The notes under the pieces were generated by a model, which was not told the origin of the DNA, did no database searches, and worked only from the letters and a program-made list of their open reading frames with translations. Below are positions 23,516 to 32,338 of a DNA stretch of 64,000 nucleotides, one piece after another; position 1 is the first letter of the stretch, and every line of letters starts with the position of its first letter. The DNA is from JBFIHF01 sp964411125 (GTDB lineage: Bacteria; Myxococcota_A; Bradymonadia; Bradymonadales; Bradymonadaceae), in NCBI GenBank assembly GCA_964411125.1, contig CAYPJU010000005.1:62001-126000 (forward strand), read 5' to 3'. A program made the position numbers and the translations under genes.

Positions 23516-24616
23516 TCACTGCACGCAGAGTTCCACGGCGCTGACCGCGAGTGAGCCCGAGCCGCGCCCGCCGTAGAGCTGAATCGCCGTGTACCGAGGG
23601 TCGTCGGAGGGGTAGAGGAATCCGGTCCAGTCGACGTCGTACCATTCGTAGACGAAGTCGTTGTCGACGGGGCCTCCTTCCCGGACGCCGTAGAGGATCG
23701 ATTCCGCATCGAAGTACGTGGAGGCGCCGGTCGAGTACGAGCGCGCCTGAATCCACAGCGTTCCGGAGGAAAAGTTGAGGCCGTTCACGTCGAATCGGAC
23801 CCGCAAGTAGTGGGTCGACGTGAAGATCGGATAACCCTGCGACGTGCGCGAGACCTCGCCGAAGCCCGGATAGACCTCCCGCACGTTGCACGCACTCCCC
23901 GAAGCGAACGAATAGCTGCACGATGCGTCCCACACGTCGAGCTGGGCGCTCGTGGAGTTGTTGGAATAGTGGAAGCGGAAGAGCGTCCAGCCGGGACCGT
24001 TGGAGCACGGCGTCGTCAGCCCGGTGGTGTTCGTAGGAACGCAGCCGCCGCCGCCGTCGAGCTGATACCCGCTCACGCAGGTTCCCGCCGGCACGCACGA
24101 GCCGTCGCCGCCGTCGTGAGTCGTCGCGCAGTCGGTCGTGGCTCCGTCGTCGCACGATTCGTTGCCTTGAAGAATCCCGTCCCCGCAAACGCCCGTGACG
24201 CTCGTGCAGTCCGCAGCGCAGTAGTCGTCCGGGGCGGTGTTTCCGTCGTCGCACGCCTCGGGCGGAGTGGTCATTCCATCGCCACACCGTGGCGTGGGGC
24301 CCGAGTCGCCCGAGCCCGTCTCGGCATCGGCTGCAGCGTCTCGATCGCCTGCGTCGGCCCTACCTCGGCCGGTGTCGGCGTCGAGTGAGGCCAGGTCCAG
24401 CCCATCCGCTGCATCCTCGCCCCCGGCGTCGGACCCTCCGGCCGCGTCGGGCGACGGGCGGAACGCCCCGTCGGACTGACCGTCGTACCCGCCCGGCTCG
24501 CCAGACGGTTCGTAACGCCCCCCCTGATCGGGGAGATCCCCGTAGTCGTTGCAGTTTGCGCAGCCCCCCACGCAGAGGGCGGCAGCGAGAAAGATTGCGT
24601 TTCGGCACGTCGACAT
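23516..24616 (-). CDS. Lipoprotein with Asp/Ala linker and Myxococcus-type Cys repeats
   Basis: 366 residues. Signal peptide with lipobox VGGC-ANC. A low-complexity Asp/Gly/Ala region follows (about 25-108), then two CGDGxxxxxExCDDGxT repeats of the DUF4215 type (about 110-170). The C-terminal domain of about 160 residues is beta-rich (WTLFRFHYSNNSTSAQLDVWD, GTLWIQARSYSTG) and could be a jelly-roll binding module. Probably displayed on the cell surface. Function unknown. Confidence 0.7.
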   Translation of the reverse strand: MSTCRNAIFLAAALCVGGCANCNDYGDLPDQGGRYEPSGEPGGYDGQSDGAFRPSPDAAGGSDAGGEDAADGLDLASLDADTGRGRADAGDRDAAADAETGSGDSGPTPRCGDGMTTPPEACDDGNTAPDDYCAADCTSVTGVCGDGILQGNESCDDGATTDCATTHDGGDGSCVPAGTCVSGYQLDGGGGCVPTNTTGLTTPCSNGPGWTLFRFHYSNNSTSAQLDVWDASCSYSFASGSACNVREVYPGFGEVSRTSQGYPIFTSTHYLRVRFDVNGLNFSSGTLWIQARSYSTGASTYFDAESILYGVREGGPVDNDFVYEWYDVDWTGFLYPSDDPRYTAIQLYGGRGSGSLAVSAVELCVQ

Positions 24617-24715
24617 GCCGGCAATCTAATGGGCCCTCACGCCGCGTCCCACTGAAACCTTCTGAAAGCCGGTGGAGCCCCGCGAGTCGCCGTCCTCGAC
24701 GTCGGCCTATGCGAA

Positions 24716-24745
24716 TTGGCCCCCGTCGCGCGCCCGTGTTACGAT
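24716..24745 (+). promoter_or_regulatory. Possible promoter of the Ser/Thr kinase gene
   Basis: TTGGCC (24716-24721), 18-base spacer, TACGAT (24740-24745), about 31 bases before the chosen ATG. Confidence 0.4.
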
Positions 24746-24776
24746 TCGGCGGCATCCGCCAGGAAAAAATATACGG

Positions 24777-26543
24777 ATGAACCCTGCCGACCCATCACAA
24801 CTCATCGGGAGCGTAGTAGCGGATCGCTACCGGGTGCAGGACTGCGTCGGATCCGGGACGATGGGGTCCGTCTATCGCGCCGAACACATTCACATGAAGA
24901 AAACGGTGGCGCTGAAGGTGCTCCACCCGTCCCACACCCGCGATCCCGAGGTGGTCGAACGGTTTCAACGCGAAGCGCAAGCCGCCGCCAACATCGAGCA
25001 TCCCAACATCTGTGCGGCGACCGATTTCGGGAAGCTCGACCAGTATTTCTACTACCTGGTGATGGAGTTCCTGGAGGGGCGCCCGTTGATCGACATGATC
25101 AAGAGCGGCGAGAAGTTCGATGCGCTCCGCGCGCTGCACATCGGCATTCAGATGGTCTCGGCCCTCGAGCGCGCCCATGAAAAGGGGGTAGTGCACCGCG
25201 ATCTCAAGCCCGAAAACGTCATCTTGATCGAAAAGGAGGGGGACCCCGACTTCGTGAAGATCACCGACTTCGGGGTCGCCCAGGTCCGGATGTTCAAGGA
25301 CGCCGCGCGGCTGACTCAGGCGGGGGTCGTGTACGGTTCGCCTCTCTACATGTCGCCCCAGCAAGCCGCCGGCAAGGAGATCGACCACCGCGCCGATCTC
25401 TACTCCGTCGGCGTCATGCTCTACGAGCTCCTCACGGGGAAGCTACCGTTCTACGCGAAGAGCCTGATGGTGGTGCTCAACATGCACATCGCGGATCCGC
25501 CTCCACCTTTCGTCGAGGCGAACCCGGCAGTGCACGTGCCGCCCGATCTCGAGGCGGTCGTCATGCGGCTCCTCGAAAAGGACCCTGCAGCGCGGTTTCA
25601 GTCTGCGGCCGAAGTTCGAACGGAGCTCGAGCGCATCCAACAAGACCTCGCGACTCCCCGAAAACCGCTGCCGAGCGAGTCGAACGACCCTGCGCGAAAG
25701 GCAATCTCCGCGATGATCATGGTCGCCGGCGCGGTCATCGTGCTCTGGTTCCTTTTCCTCGCGGGTCGCGTGCTGATGGGGGGCGACGAAAGCCCCGAAG
25801 TTCCGCCGGACGCCGAGGAGATGACCTTCACGACCCGGACCGAAGACGAGCGGCGAGCCTTCGTCGACGGCACACCGCGCGTCGCCGAGGCAGTCGCCCT
25901 GATGGCACAGGATTCCGAGACCGCGGTCAAAGACCTCGCCTCGATCCGAACCGCCGCCCCCGACAACCCCCACGCCCAGTTCCTCGTGGGCAAGGCGTTG
26001 CTGGCCGCCGGACAGTGGAAGGAAGGATTCGATGCGTATGCCCGCACGATCTCGATGGAGCCCCGCTACGTCCGAGACTCCGAGCTCCAGGACGACATCG
26101 TCTCCGGGCTCGAAAACTCCAACGACGACGCTGCATCCGCTGCCGAAGACGTCGTCAAGGCAGCCATCGGCCCCGCCCTCAACGCCAGGCTGGCCGAACT
26201 CGCCGAACATCACGGCGTCCTCAAGGTCCGCAAGCGAGCGCTACGAATCCTGCGAGAGTCGGGGCAGTTCGAGAATCTGCCGGAGTGGAACCAACTCACG
26301 ATCGGGCTGCGGCACGCCGTCGGGTGCGAGGACAACCACGAGTTCGTGAGAAAGATCTCTGCGCTCGGCGATCCGCGAGCGTTGGGGGCGTTGCGTCGAT
26401 TCAGTGCGCTGCCCAAGACGGGGTGCGGGCCCGACGACGCTCAGGATTGCTACGAGTGTCTCCGCTACGACCTGCGGTTGGCGGTCGAAAAGCTACAAGG
26501 TGCGCCCACCTCCCCTTCGACCAACGGGTCGTCCGGCGGCTGA
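24777..26543 (+). CDS. Membrane-anchored Ser/Thr protein kinase
   Basis: 588 residues. Hanks-type kinase domain (about 18-285): glycine loop GSGTMG at 25-30, catalytic Lys in VALK (47), HRDLKPEN (D142), DFG (164-166), and SPLYMSPQQ in the activation segment. A single membrane segment (about 310-334) follows, then an acidic stretch and an extracytoplasmic helical tail of about 200 residues that looks TPR/HEAT-like (AQFLVGKALLAAGQWKEGFDAY) and ends in a Cys-containing region. It would phosphorylate proteins in response to an envelope signal. The last 79 bases overlap the convergent kamA-like gene. Confidence 0.92.
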   Translation: MNPADPSQLIGSVVADRYRVQDCVGSGTMGSVYRAEHIHMKKTVALKVLHPSHTRDPEVVERFQREAQAAANIEHPNICAATDFGKLDQYFYYLVMEFLEGRPLIDMIKSGEKFDALRALHIGIQMVSALERAHEKGVVHRDLKPENVILIEKEGDPDFVKITDFGVAQVRMFKDAARLTQAGVVYGSPLYMSPQQAAGKEIDHRADLYSVGVMLYELLTGKLPFYAKSLMVVLNMHIADPPPPFVEANPAVHVPPDLEAVVMRLLEKDPAARFQSAAEVRTELERIQQDLATPRKPLPSESNDPARKAISAMIMVAGAVIVLWFLFLAGRVLMGGDESPEVPPDAEEMTFTTRTEDERRAFVDGTPRVAEAVALMAQDSETAVKDLASIRTAAPDNPHAQFLVGKALLAAGQWKEGFDAYARTISMEPRYVRDSELQDDIVSGLENSNDDAASAAEDVVKAAIGPALNARLAELAEHHGVLKVRKRALRILRESGQFENLPEWNQLTIGLRHAVGCEDNHEFVRKISALGDPRALGALRRFSALPKTGCGPDDAQDCYECLRYDLRLAVEKLQGAPTSPSTNGSSGG

Positions 26544-27661
26544 GCCTCCACGTCCCAAAACTCGTACTCTCGGCCATCGGACGCCCGGAACGTGACGAGT
26601 CGCCCGTCGCGCGCGACGATGCTGTCGGGCACGAGTTCGACCTTCCCGCCCCCTCCGGGGAGGTCCACCACGAAGTCTGGGACTCCCATTCCGCCGATCC
26701 TGCCGCGCAAGTGCTCCATGATCCGGAGCCCGGTGGACAGCGGCGTCCGAAAGTGAGTGATCCCCCGCGCCATGTCGCATTGCAGGACGTAGTAGGGCCG
26801 GCAGCCCGCCTCGAGGAGTTTGCGATTGAGCCGCATGACGACCTCGGGGTCGTCGTTGATCCCGCGCAGAATCACCATCTGGTTGCCGAGCACGCATCCC
26901 GACAGCATCAGGTCCCTCAGCGCTCTTCGGGCGTCGTCGACGAGTTCGTCGGGATGGTTGAAGTGCGTGTGCACGTATATCGGAGCGTGGCGACGGACCA
27001 TCTCGCAGAAGGCCGGCGTGATGCGCTGTGGAAGTGTCACCGGATTTCGCGTGCCGAGCCGAATCACTTCCACATGGTCGATCGCGCGCAGCTCCGAGAG
27101 CACGAAGTCGAGCCGCTCGTCGGAGAGCGAGAGCGGGTCTCCGCCCGACACCACCACGTCGCGGATTGCCGGCGTCTTCGCCACGTGGTCGAGGGCGTCA
27201 CGAAGCTGGGACGTCGATGCAGCAGTCTTCGGGTCCGACACTTTTCGCTTCCGCGTGCAGTGGCGGCAGTAGACCGGGCAGTTGTGGGTAACGTACAGGA
27301 GCGCACGATCCGGGTATCGATGAGTCAGCCCCGGCACCGGCATGTGCACCTCTTCGGCGAGCGGATCATCGAGCTCGAAGTCGTACTCGAGCAGCTCGTC
27401 GGTCGACGGCAGAGCCTGTCGACGGATGGGACACCCCGGGTCGGTCGGATGCATCAGCGCGGCGTAGTGGGGGGTCACGGCCACCCGGAACAGCTCGCGC
27501 GCCGCGGCGAACGAGGCGCGCTCCGCGTCGGTGAGGGTCAGAACGCCTTCGAAGTCGCCCGGTTTGCGGAGGCGGTTCCGCTGCTGCCAGTGCCAGTCGT
27601 TCCACAGCGCGAGCGACACGTCCCCGAAGCGCTCGGGGCGTCGTTCGTACGACGTCGTCAT
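26465..27661 (-). CDS. kamA: KamA-family radical SAM 2,3-aminomutase
   Basis: 398 residues. The radical SAM cluster motif CxxxCxxC is at C128, C132 and C135 (CPVYCRHC). The PLP-lysine motif PGGGGK is in the C-terminal part, with family blocks GGDPLSLSD and THFNHPDEL. Relatives convert L-lysine to beta-lysine or act on other amino acids (for example glutamate); the substrate here is not determined by what I can read. It is coupled to the upstream epimerase gene through an ATGA overlap (27658-27661) and overlaps the 3' end of the kinase gene on the other strand. Confidence 0.85.
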   Translation of the reverse strand: MTTSYERRPERFGDVSLALWNDWHWQQRNRLRKPGDFEGVLTLTDAERASFAAARELFRVAVTPHYAALMHPTDPGCPIRRQALPSTDELLEYDFELDDPLAEEVHMPVPGLTHRYPDRALLYVTHNCPVYCRHCTRKRKVSDPKTAASTSQLRDALDHVAKTPAIRDVVVSGGDPLSLSDERLDFVLSELRAIDHVEVIRLGTRNPVTLPQRITPAFCEMVRRHAPIYVHTHFNHPDELVDDARRALRDLMLSGCVLGNQMVILRGINDDPEVVMRLNRKLLEAGCRPYYVLQCDMARGITHFRTPLSTGLRIMEHLRGRIGGMGVPDFVVDLPGGGGKVELVPDSIVARDGRLVTFRASDGREYEFWDVEAQPPDDPLVEGEVGAPCSFSTANRRS

Positions 27662-29232
27662 AGCAGGCGGAAGCTCGTCAACAGACTCACGGCGCGTTCA
27701 GCGAGATCGAGGTTCAGGACGACAGCGCCGAGGTTCTCGCCGTGCGCGTTCCTGAGGTTGCCCTCCACCCGCTGCAGTGAGCTGATCGGTCGGAGAGGGG
27801 AGAACGAGGCGGCGACATCGCATCGACACGCTCCCCGGGCGGTCTGGAACCCGAACTCGTAGCGGATCTTGTTCGCCCCGAAGATGGCGAGCTCGATGGT
27901 CCCCTCCAGCTCGGCATCTTCGGCGAGTCCCTCGAAGGACGCTTCACCGTTGATTCGGCCGGAGAGATCGGCGCGCCCAACCCGCGGAAACTCTACCTCG
28001 AGCTCCAGGGCCACGTGGCGTTCTTCGCCCTCGGTGGTCGTCCACGTGCCGTTCACGATCTGAGAGAAGGCGAACCCCGTGCCGTCACGCTCGTCCTTGA
28101 GCCGGAGCTGAGCCTGCGTGTCGTATCGCGGCACCCAGCCGTGCTCCTGGTACCACTGGATCGTTTCGGTGATCCCTTCGGTGAGCGAATCGAACTTCGG
28201 TGCCCAGCCCAGCGCCCTGAGCGCGCTGTTGTCGAGCACCGTGTCTTCGGCGACGTAGAAGAGCACGCTGCGGTCGACCTTGGGCCGAAGCGGCGTGTCG
28301 AGCTCGTGCCGCGCCGCGATCCGCTTCCAGAGCTGGCGCAGGACGGTTCGAATCGTCGACGCCGTGTACTCTCGATCCACCACCGGCGAAAACGTCATGA
28401 GAAGCGTCGGCGAAGGGAAGGGGAGAAACGGCCCGATGCTAAGTCCGTACGCCTCCGTCATCGCCGTGAGCGCTTCACCGAAGCCGAGCGGAGTGTCGTC
28501 GGCCACGTTGAACGCCCGCTCGTAGGCTTCCGGGTTTCCGAGGACTGCCATGGTCGCGGCGGCGACGTCCTCGACGTGGATCCAGCTGGAACGAGTCCCG
28601 CCGGAAAAACCGGGCAACAGCGGCGTGAAGTTTCGCAAGATGGGGGGCAGCGTGACGAGACCCGCCGCCATCGACTCGCAGTGCGGTCCGTAGACGTGTG
28701 CGGGTCGCAAGATCGTCCAGTGCGTCTCGAGATCTGCGGCGGCCTGAAGACGTTCCTCGGAGTGCACCTTCGTCTGCTCGTAATCGGTGGAGGGGTCGAT
28801 CGCGTCCCCCTCGCCGCGCAGGCCGCGGCCTGGCCTGTAGATAGTGCCGGCGCTGAAATGTACGAAATGCTTCACCCCTGCATCCCGCGCGGCGCGGTAG
28901 AGGTCCTCGACGAGCTCGACGTTGAAGGGCGCCAGCTCTTCGTAGCTCTCGGAGAGGCCGACGAAGGCGGCCGCGTGGATCACCGCCTCGCAATCCCGCA
29001 CGAGCTCGTCGAGGTTCGTGTCGACCAGATCGGTCGAGATCCACTCGAGTTCGTCGACGTCGAAGACCTCGCCGAGAGTGCGGTAGTCGGCCGGACGTTC
29101 GTCGACCGCCCGCACTTCGCACCCGGCATCGAGCAGCGCGCGCACCACATGGCGGCCGACGCCACCTGCTGCGCCCGTCACGAGCACGGTGTCCCCCGGG
29201 CGAATGTCGCGACTCTTCGTCTTCCAACTCAT
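27658..29232 (-). CDS. NAD-dependent epimerase/dehydratase with extra C-terminal domain
   Basis: 524 residues. The N-terminal 350 residues are an extended SDR: Rossmann motif TGAAGGVGRHVV near residue 20, and FSAGTIY followed by YEQTKVHSE, a Y-x-x-x-K active site. The family includes sugar epimerases and 3-beta-hydroxysteroid-type dehydrogenases. The C-terminal 165 residues form a separate beta-rich domain (FAFSQIVNGTWTT, ALELEVEFPRVGRADLSG, LEGTIELAIFGANKIRYEF) that I do not recognise. ATG 29232 is preceded by AGGA at 7 bases. Forms an operon with the KamA-like gene. Confidence 0.82.
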   Translation of the reverse strand: MSWKTKSRDIRPGDTVLVTGAAGGVGRHVVRALLDAGCEVRAVDERPADYRTLGEVFDVDELEWISTDLVDTNLDELVRDCEAVIHAAAFVGLSESYEELAPFNVELVEDLYRAARDAGVKHFVHFSAGTIYRPGRGLRGEGDAIDPSTDYEQTKVHSEERLQAAADLETHWTILRPAHVYGPHCESMAAGLVTLPPILRNFTPLLPGFSGGTRSSWIHVEDVAAATMAVLGNPEAYERAFNVADDTPLGFGEALTAMTEAYGLSIGPFLPFPSPTLLMTFSPVVDREYTASTIRTVLRQLWKRIAARHELDTPLRPKVDRSVLFYVAEDTVLDNSALRALGWAPKFDSLTEGITETIQWYQEHGWVPRYDTQAQLRLKDERDGTGFAFSQIVNGTWTTTEGEERHVALELEVEFPRVGRADLSGRINGEASFEGLAEDAELEGTIELAIFGANKIRYEFGFQTARGACRCDVAASFSPLRPISSLQRVEGNLRNAHGENLGAVVLNLDLAERAVSLLTSFRLL

Positions 29233-29311
29233 GGCCAAGTCCTATCATGGGCGCCGCGCTCTCCAAACGACGAAAGTTTCGTTTTGGCCCGGCACAGGTA
29301 ACATCGACGCG

Positions 29312-29875
29312 ATGAGTGACCGCGACGAACAACAAACACCACCGCCTGGAATTTCGCGGTCCAGGGATTCGAGCGCGAGCGACTCGATCGAGCTGCCGGT
29401 CGTCGTCCTCGGCGACGACGTCGACGCCTCTCGTGAAGCGCCCCGCGTTCGGCTCCTGCAGGGCCGCATCCACGAGGCGTGGTTGATGTACCCGATCTAC
29501 GCGCTCGACCTCGCGGCGGGAGGGCTCGCCGTGCACTTCGCGCGAGGGACCGAGGAGTGGTCCGCGCTGCCGGTCGGCCTCGCGTTCGTCCTTCTCTACG
29601 TGTGGAACTGGTTCTACGGTGTCGCGTACCGCTATCGTCGTAGGCTCCTCAAGTACACGTCGGTCTTCGTCGTGCTGGGAATGACGACGGCGCTGGCATA
29701 CTTTTGCTTCGAGCGGGCGAAGTCACAGCTCGCGATGGTCGAGGCGACCGCGGTCTCCGTCCGAGCAGGTGCGCCGTCGCTCTACTGGGCCGCGATCCTC
29801 TCGATCGTCGCGTCGGTCGTCCTCGTGGCGCACGTGACGGTCCTGGGCCGCGGTTATCGAAGGAAGAACGGATGA
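29312..29875 (+). CDS. Membrane protein of unknown function
   Basis: 187 residues. A polar N-terminal 55 residues is followed by four likely membrane segments: MYPIYALDLAAGGLAV, LPVGLAFVLLYVWNW, YTSVFVVLGMTTALAYF and LYWAAILSIVASVVLV. No conserved motif noticed. ATG 29312 is chosen because upstream codons overlap the divergent epimerase start and look non-coding. It sits 4 bases before the prepilin peptidase gene and may be co-transcribed. Confidence 0.6.
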   Translation: MSDRDEQQTPPPGISRSRDSSASDSIELPVVVLGDDVDASREAPRVRLLQGRIHEAWLMYPIYALDLAAGGLAVHFARGTEEWSALPVGLAFVLLYVWNWFYGVAYRYRRRLLKYTSVFVVLGMTTALAYFCFERAKSQLAMVEATAVSVRAGAPSLYWAAILSIVASVVLVAHVTVLGRGYRRKNG

Positions 29876-29879
29876 CGAA

Positions 29880-30944
29880 ATGACGGGAGCCCCTCTTTTT
29901 TGGACGTTCATGGCCTTCTTCGGAGTCTTCGGGCTCCTCATCGGGAGCTTTCTGAACGTCGTCATCTACCGCGTCCCCGAAGGGCTCTCCATCGTCACCC
30001 CCGGCAGCCGTTGCGGCAGTTGCGGAGCCCCCGTCCGCTGGTACGACAACATCCCCGTGGTCTCGTGGATCGTCCTGGGAGGCAAGTGCCGTGACTGCGA
30101 AGCGTCCATCTCCCCGCGGTACGCACTGGTGGAGGCGCTGACCGGTTTCCTCGCCGTGCTGCTGTGGTACCAGCTCGGGGCGGGCCTGCTCGAGACGACC
30201 GAGCTGGTGGAGCTGGGAGATCTGCTGCCGACGTTCGTCTCCTTCGCACTGCGCTTCACTTTCCTCGCCCTGCTCGTGGCGATCACCTTCGTCGACCTCG
30301 ACCATCTCATCGTGCCTCACCGCTTCACCTTGCCAGGGATCGCGCTCGGCATTGCGAGCCCGTGGATTCATCAGGCGATGTTCGGCGAATACGGTGTGAT
30401 GCGGCTCTGGCCACCGGTGACTCCATTTGCGAGCCTCTTTGGCGCGATCGCAGGATTTCTCAGCATCGTGGCGGTATTCTACCTCTACCTCGCGTGGCGA
30501 GGGGTCGAGGGGATCGGCGGCGGCGACGCCACCCTGATGGCGCTCGTGGGCGCCTGGCTCGGCTGGCCGGCGCTCATCTTCACCTTCTTCGCCGCGAGCC
30601 TGCAGGGAGTGATCGTCGCCGTGATCGCAATGCTGGTCGCTCCCGAGTTCATTCGAGATTCGGCCGACATTTTCGACGAAGACGAGGCAACGACGTCGCC
30701 GTCCCGGTCCGAGGAGCCGTCCGAAGAGGGGGCGGGCGGTGAAGACCCGGCTTCGGAAGTCGACGCGATGGCCGATTCGCTCCTCGAGGGGAGCGACGTC
30801 GCCCTGACGGTCGAAGCGGAGGACGGGGCGATGCGAGGCAAGGCAGCGGTCCCCTTCGGGCCGTTCATCGCCCTCGCCGCCGCCGAATATTTGCTCTTTG
30901 GGCCATGGCTGCCCATCGATCTGAGCCTCGCCTACATGTACTGA
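29880..30944 (+). CDS. pilD: Type IV prepilin peptidase (A24 family, PilD-like)
   Basis: 354 residues. The N-terminal domain has both zinc-binding CxxC pairs (CGSC and CRDC) around the DNIPVVSW block. The catalytic Asp motifs of this aspartic protease are visible as VDLDHLIVPH and GGGD (in EGIGGGDATLMA). About seven to eight membrane segments. An acidic insertion of about 70 residues (DEDEATTSPSRSEEPS and on) lies before the last segment, longer than usual. It cleaves and N-methylates prepilins in the inner membrane; candidate substrates are the pseudopilins at 35593 and 38095. Confidence 0.92.
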   Translation: MTGAPLFWTFMAFFGVFGLLIGSFLNVVIYRVPEGLSIVTPGSRCGSCGAPVRWYDNIPVVSWIVLGGKCRDCEASISPRYALVEALTGFLAVLLWYQLGAGLLETTELVELGDLLPTFVSFALRFTFLALLVAITFVDLDHLIVPHRFTLPGIALGIASPWIHQAMFGEYGVMRLWPPVTPFASLFGAIAGFLSIVAVFYLYLAWRGVEGIGGGDATLMALVGAWLGWPALIFTFFAASLQGVIVAVIAMLVAPEFIRDSADIFDEDEATTSPSRSEEPSEEGAGGEDPASEVDAMADSLLEGSDVALTVEAEDGAMRGKAAVPFGPFIALAAAEYLLFGPWLPIDLSLAYMY

Positions 30945-30958
30945 AGCGTTCGAGCGCC

Positions 30959-32338
30959 ATGCGTGGTCCAAAGATTCCGGGCGGACTCCGGGCACAAATC
31001 GTTCTGGGGCTCAGCGTGATGCTCCTCGCAACGCTCGCGCTCGGGGGTGTCGTGCTCCAGAACATGCTGACGCGCACGCTCGTCGGCGAAAGGGCGGAGC
31101 GCGCGCGTGACCTCGCGTCGCTCGCGGTCCGTGCCGAGCGCCTCCCCGACACGGGCGAGGACGTCGCGATCGTCGTCGTCTCGGACTCGGGCACAAAGAC
31201 GAGCGCGGGCCCTCCGGCCGTGACCGACGCCTTGAGCAAGCGAGACGACGGTGTCTTCGTGGTGGGCGAGTCGAGCTGGATCGCCGCGTCGGCGCGGTCC
31301 GACGGCCGAACGGCGCGGGCAGCGGTGGGGGTCGGCACAGTCCCGGCGCAAGCCGCCGGAGTCGTCGAGTCGGTCGCCATCTTCGTCGGGTTCGGCGCCC
31401 TCATCGTCCTCGTGTTCGGAACCGCGTTCCTCACCTTCCTCGTGATTCGTCCCCTGCGAGCCATCAACGTCGCCACCGAGCGAGCCGCGGAAGGGGACCT
31501 CGCGTCCCCGATCGCGCTCGTCCCGTCGAATGAACTCGGCCGCGTCGCCACGAGTTTCAACAGCATGCTCATCCGGCTGAAGTCCAGCCGCGAAGAGCTC
31601 GAAAGGAAGGTCGCCGAGCTCGAACGGGCGAACATCGAGCTCCAGGCGACCCGGGATTCTCTAGTCCGCTCCGAAAAACTCGCCAGCGTGGGGCAGCTCT
31701 CCGCCGGCATCGCCCACGAGATCGGCAATCCGCTCGCCGCGCTCTCGGGTTTCAACGAACTTCTGGTCGACGAAGACCTCGAACCCGAAGTCGCACGCGA
31801 CATCCTCGAGCGCTCCGGTGTTCAACTCGAGCGCATCAGGGAGGTCATCCGCAATCTACTCGACTTCTCACGGGAGGAGGGAGGGGTCGAACCGACGGCG
31901 ACTTCCCTCGTCCGCGTCGTGGACGAGGCGGTCAGCCTCGTGGGCGCGCTTCCGAGGGCGCGTACTGTGGCGATCGATGTAGGGCCGTTGGAAGGCCCCC
32001 CCATACGGGCCGTCGCGTCCGCTGTGGTGCAGGTCCTGGTGAACCTGTGCATGAACGCTCTCGATGCGCTCGGCGATGGCGGTTCGATCGAGATTCGCCG
32101 CTTCGATCACGACGATCGCATCGAACTCGTCGTCTCCGACGACGGCCCCGGGGTGAAGGCCGAGGACCGCGCGCGGCTCTTCGACCCCTTCTTCACCACC
32201 AAGGCTCCAGGCGAAGGTACCGGACTGGGGCTCGCAATCTGCGCACGGATCATGGAGGCCCAGGGAGGCTCGATCGAGCTCCTCGATGCCGAGACCGGAG
32301 CGTCCTTTCGCCTCACGTTCGAGAGGTGGACCGCATGA
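30959..32338 (+). CDS. Sensor histidine kinase (HAMP, HisKA, HATPase)
   Basis: 459 residues. Two membrane segments (about 12-36 and 136-163) flank a periplasmic sensor of about 100 residues. HAMP follows at about 163-215, then a short coiled coil, the phosphoacceptor box HEIGNPL (H253), and the ATPase with NLCMNALDAL, DDGPG and GEGTGLGLAI. No receiver domain and no response regulator gene nearby, so the partner is unknown. Its stop overlaps the start of the next gene by 4 bases (32335-32338). Confidence 0.92.
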   Translation: MRGPKIPGGLRAQIVLGLSVMLLATLALGGVVLQNMLTRTLVGERAERARDLASLAVRAERLPDTGEDVAIVVVSDSGTKTSAGPPAVTDALSKRDDGVFVVGESSWIAASARSDGRTARAAVGVGTVPAQAAGVVESVAIFVGFGALIVLVFGTAFLTFLVIRPLRAINVATERAAEGDLASPIALVPSNELGRVATSFNSMLIRLKSSREELERKVAELERANIELQATRDSLVRSEKLASVGQLSAGIAHEIGNPLAALSGFNELLVDEDLEPEVARDILERSGVQLERIREVIRNLLDFSREEGGVEPTATSLVRVVDEAVSLVGALPRARTVAIDVGPLEGPPIRAVASAVVQVLVNLCMNALDALGDGGSIEIRRFDHDDRIELVVSDDGPGVKAEDRARLFDPFFTTKAPGEGTGLGLAICARIMEAQGGSIELLDAETGASFRLTFERWTA

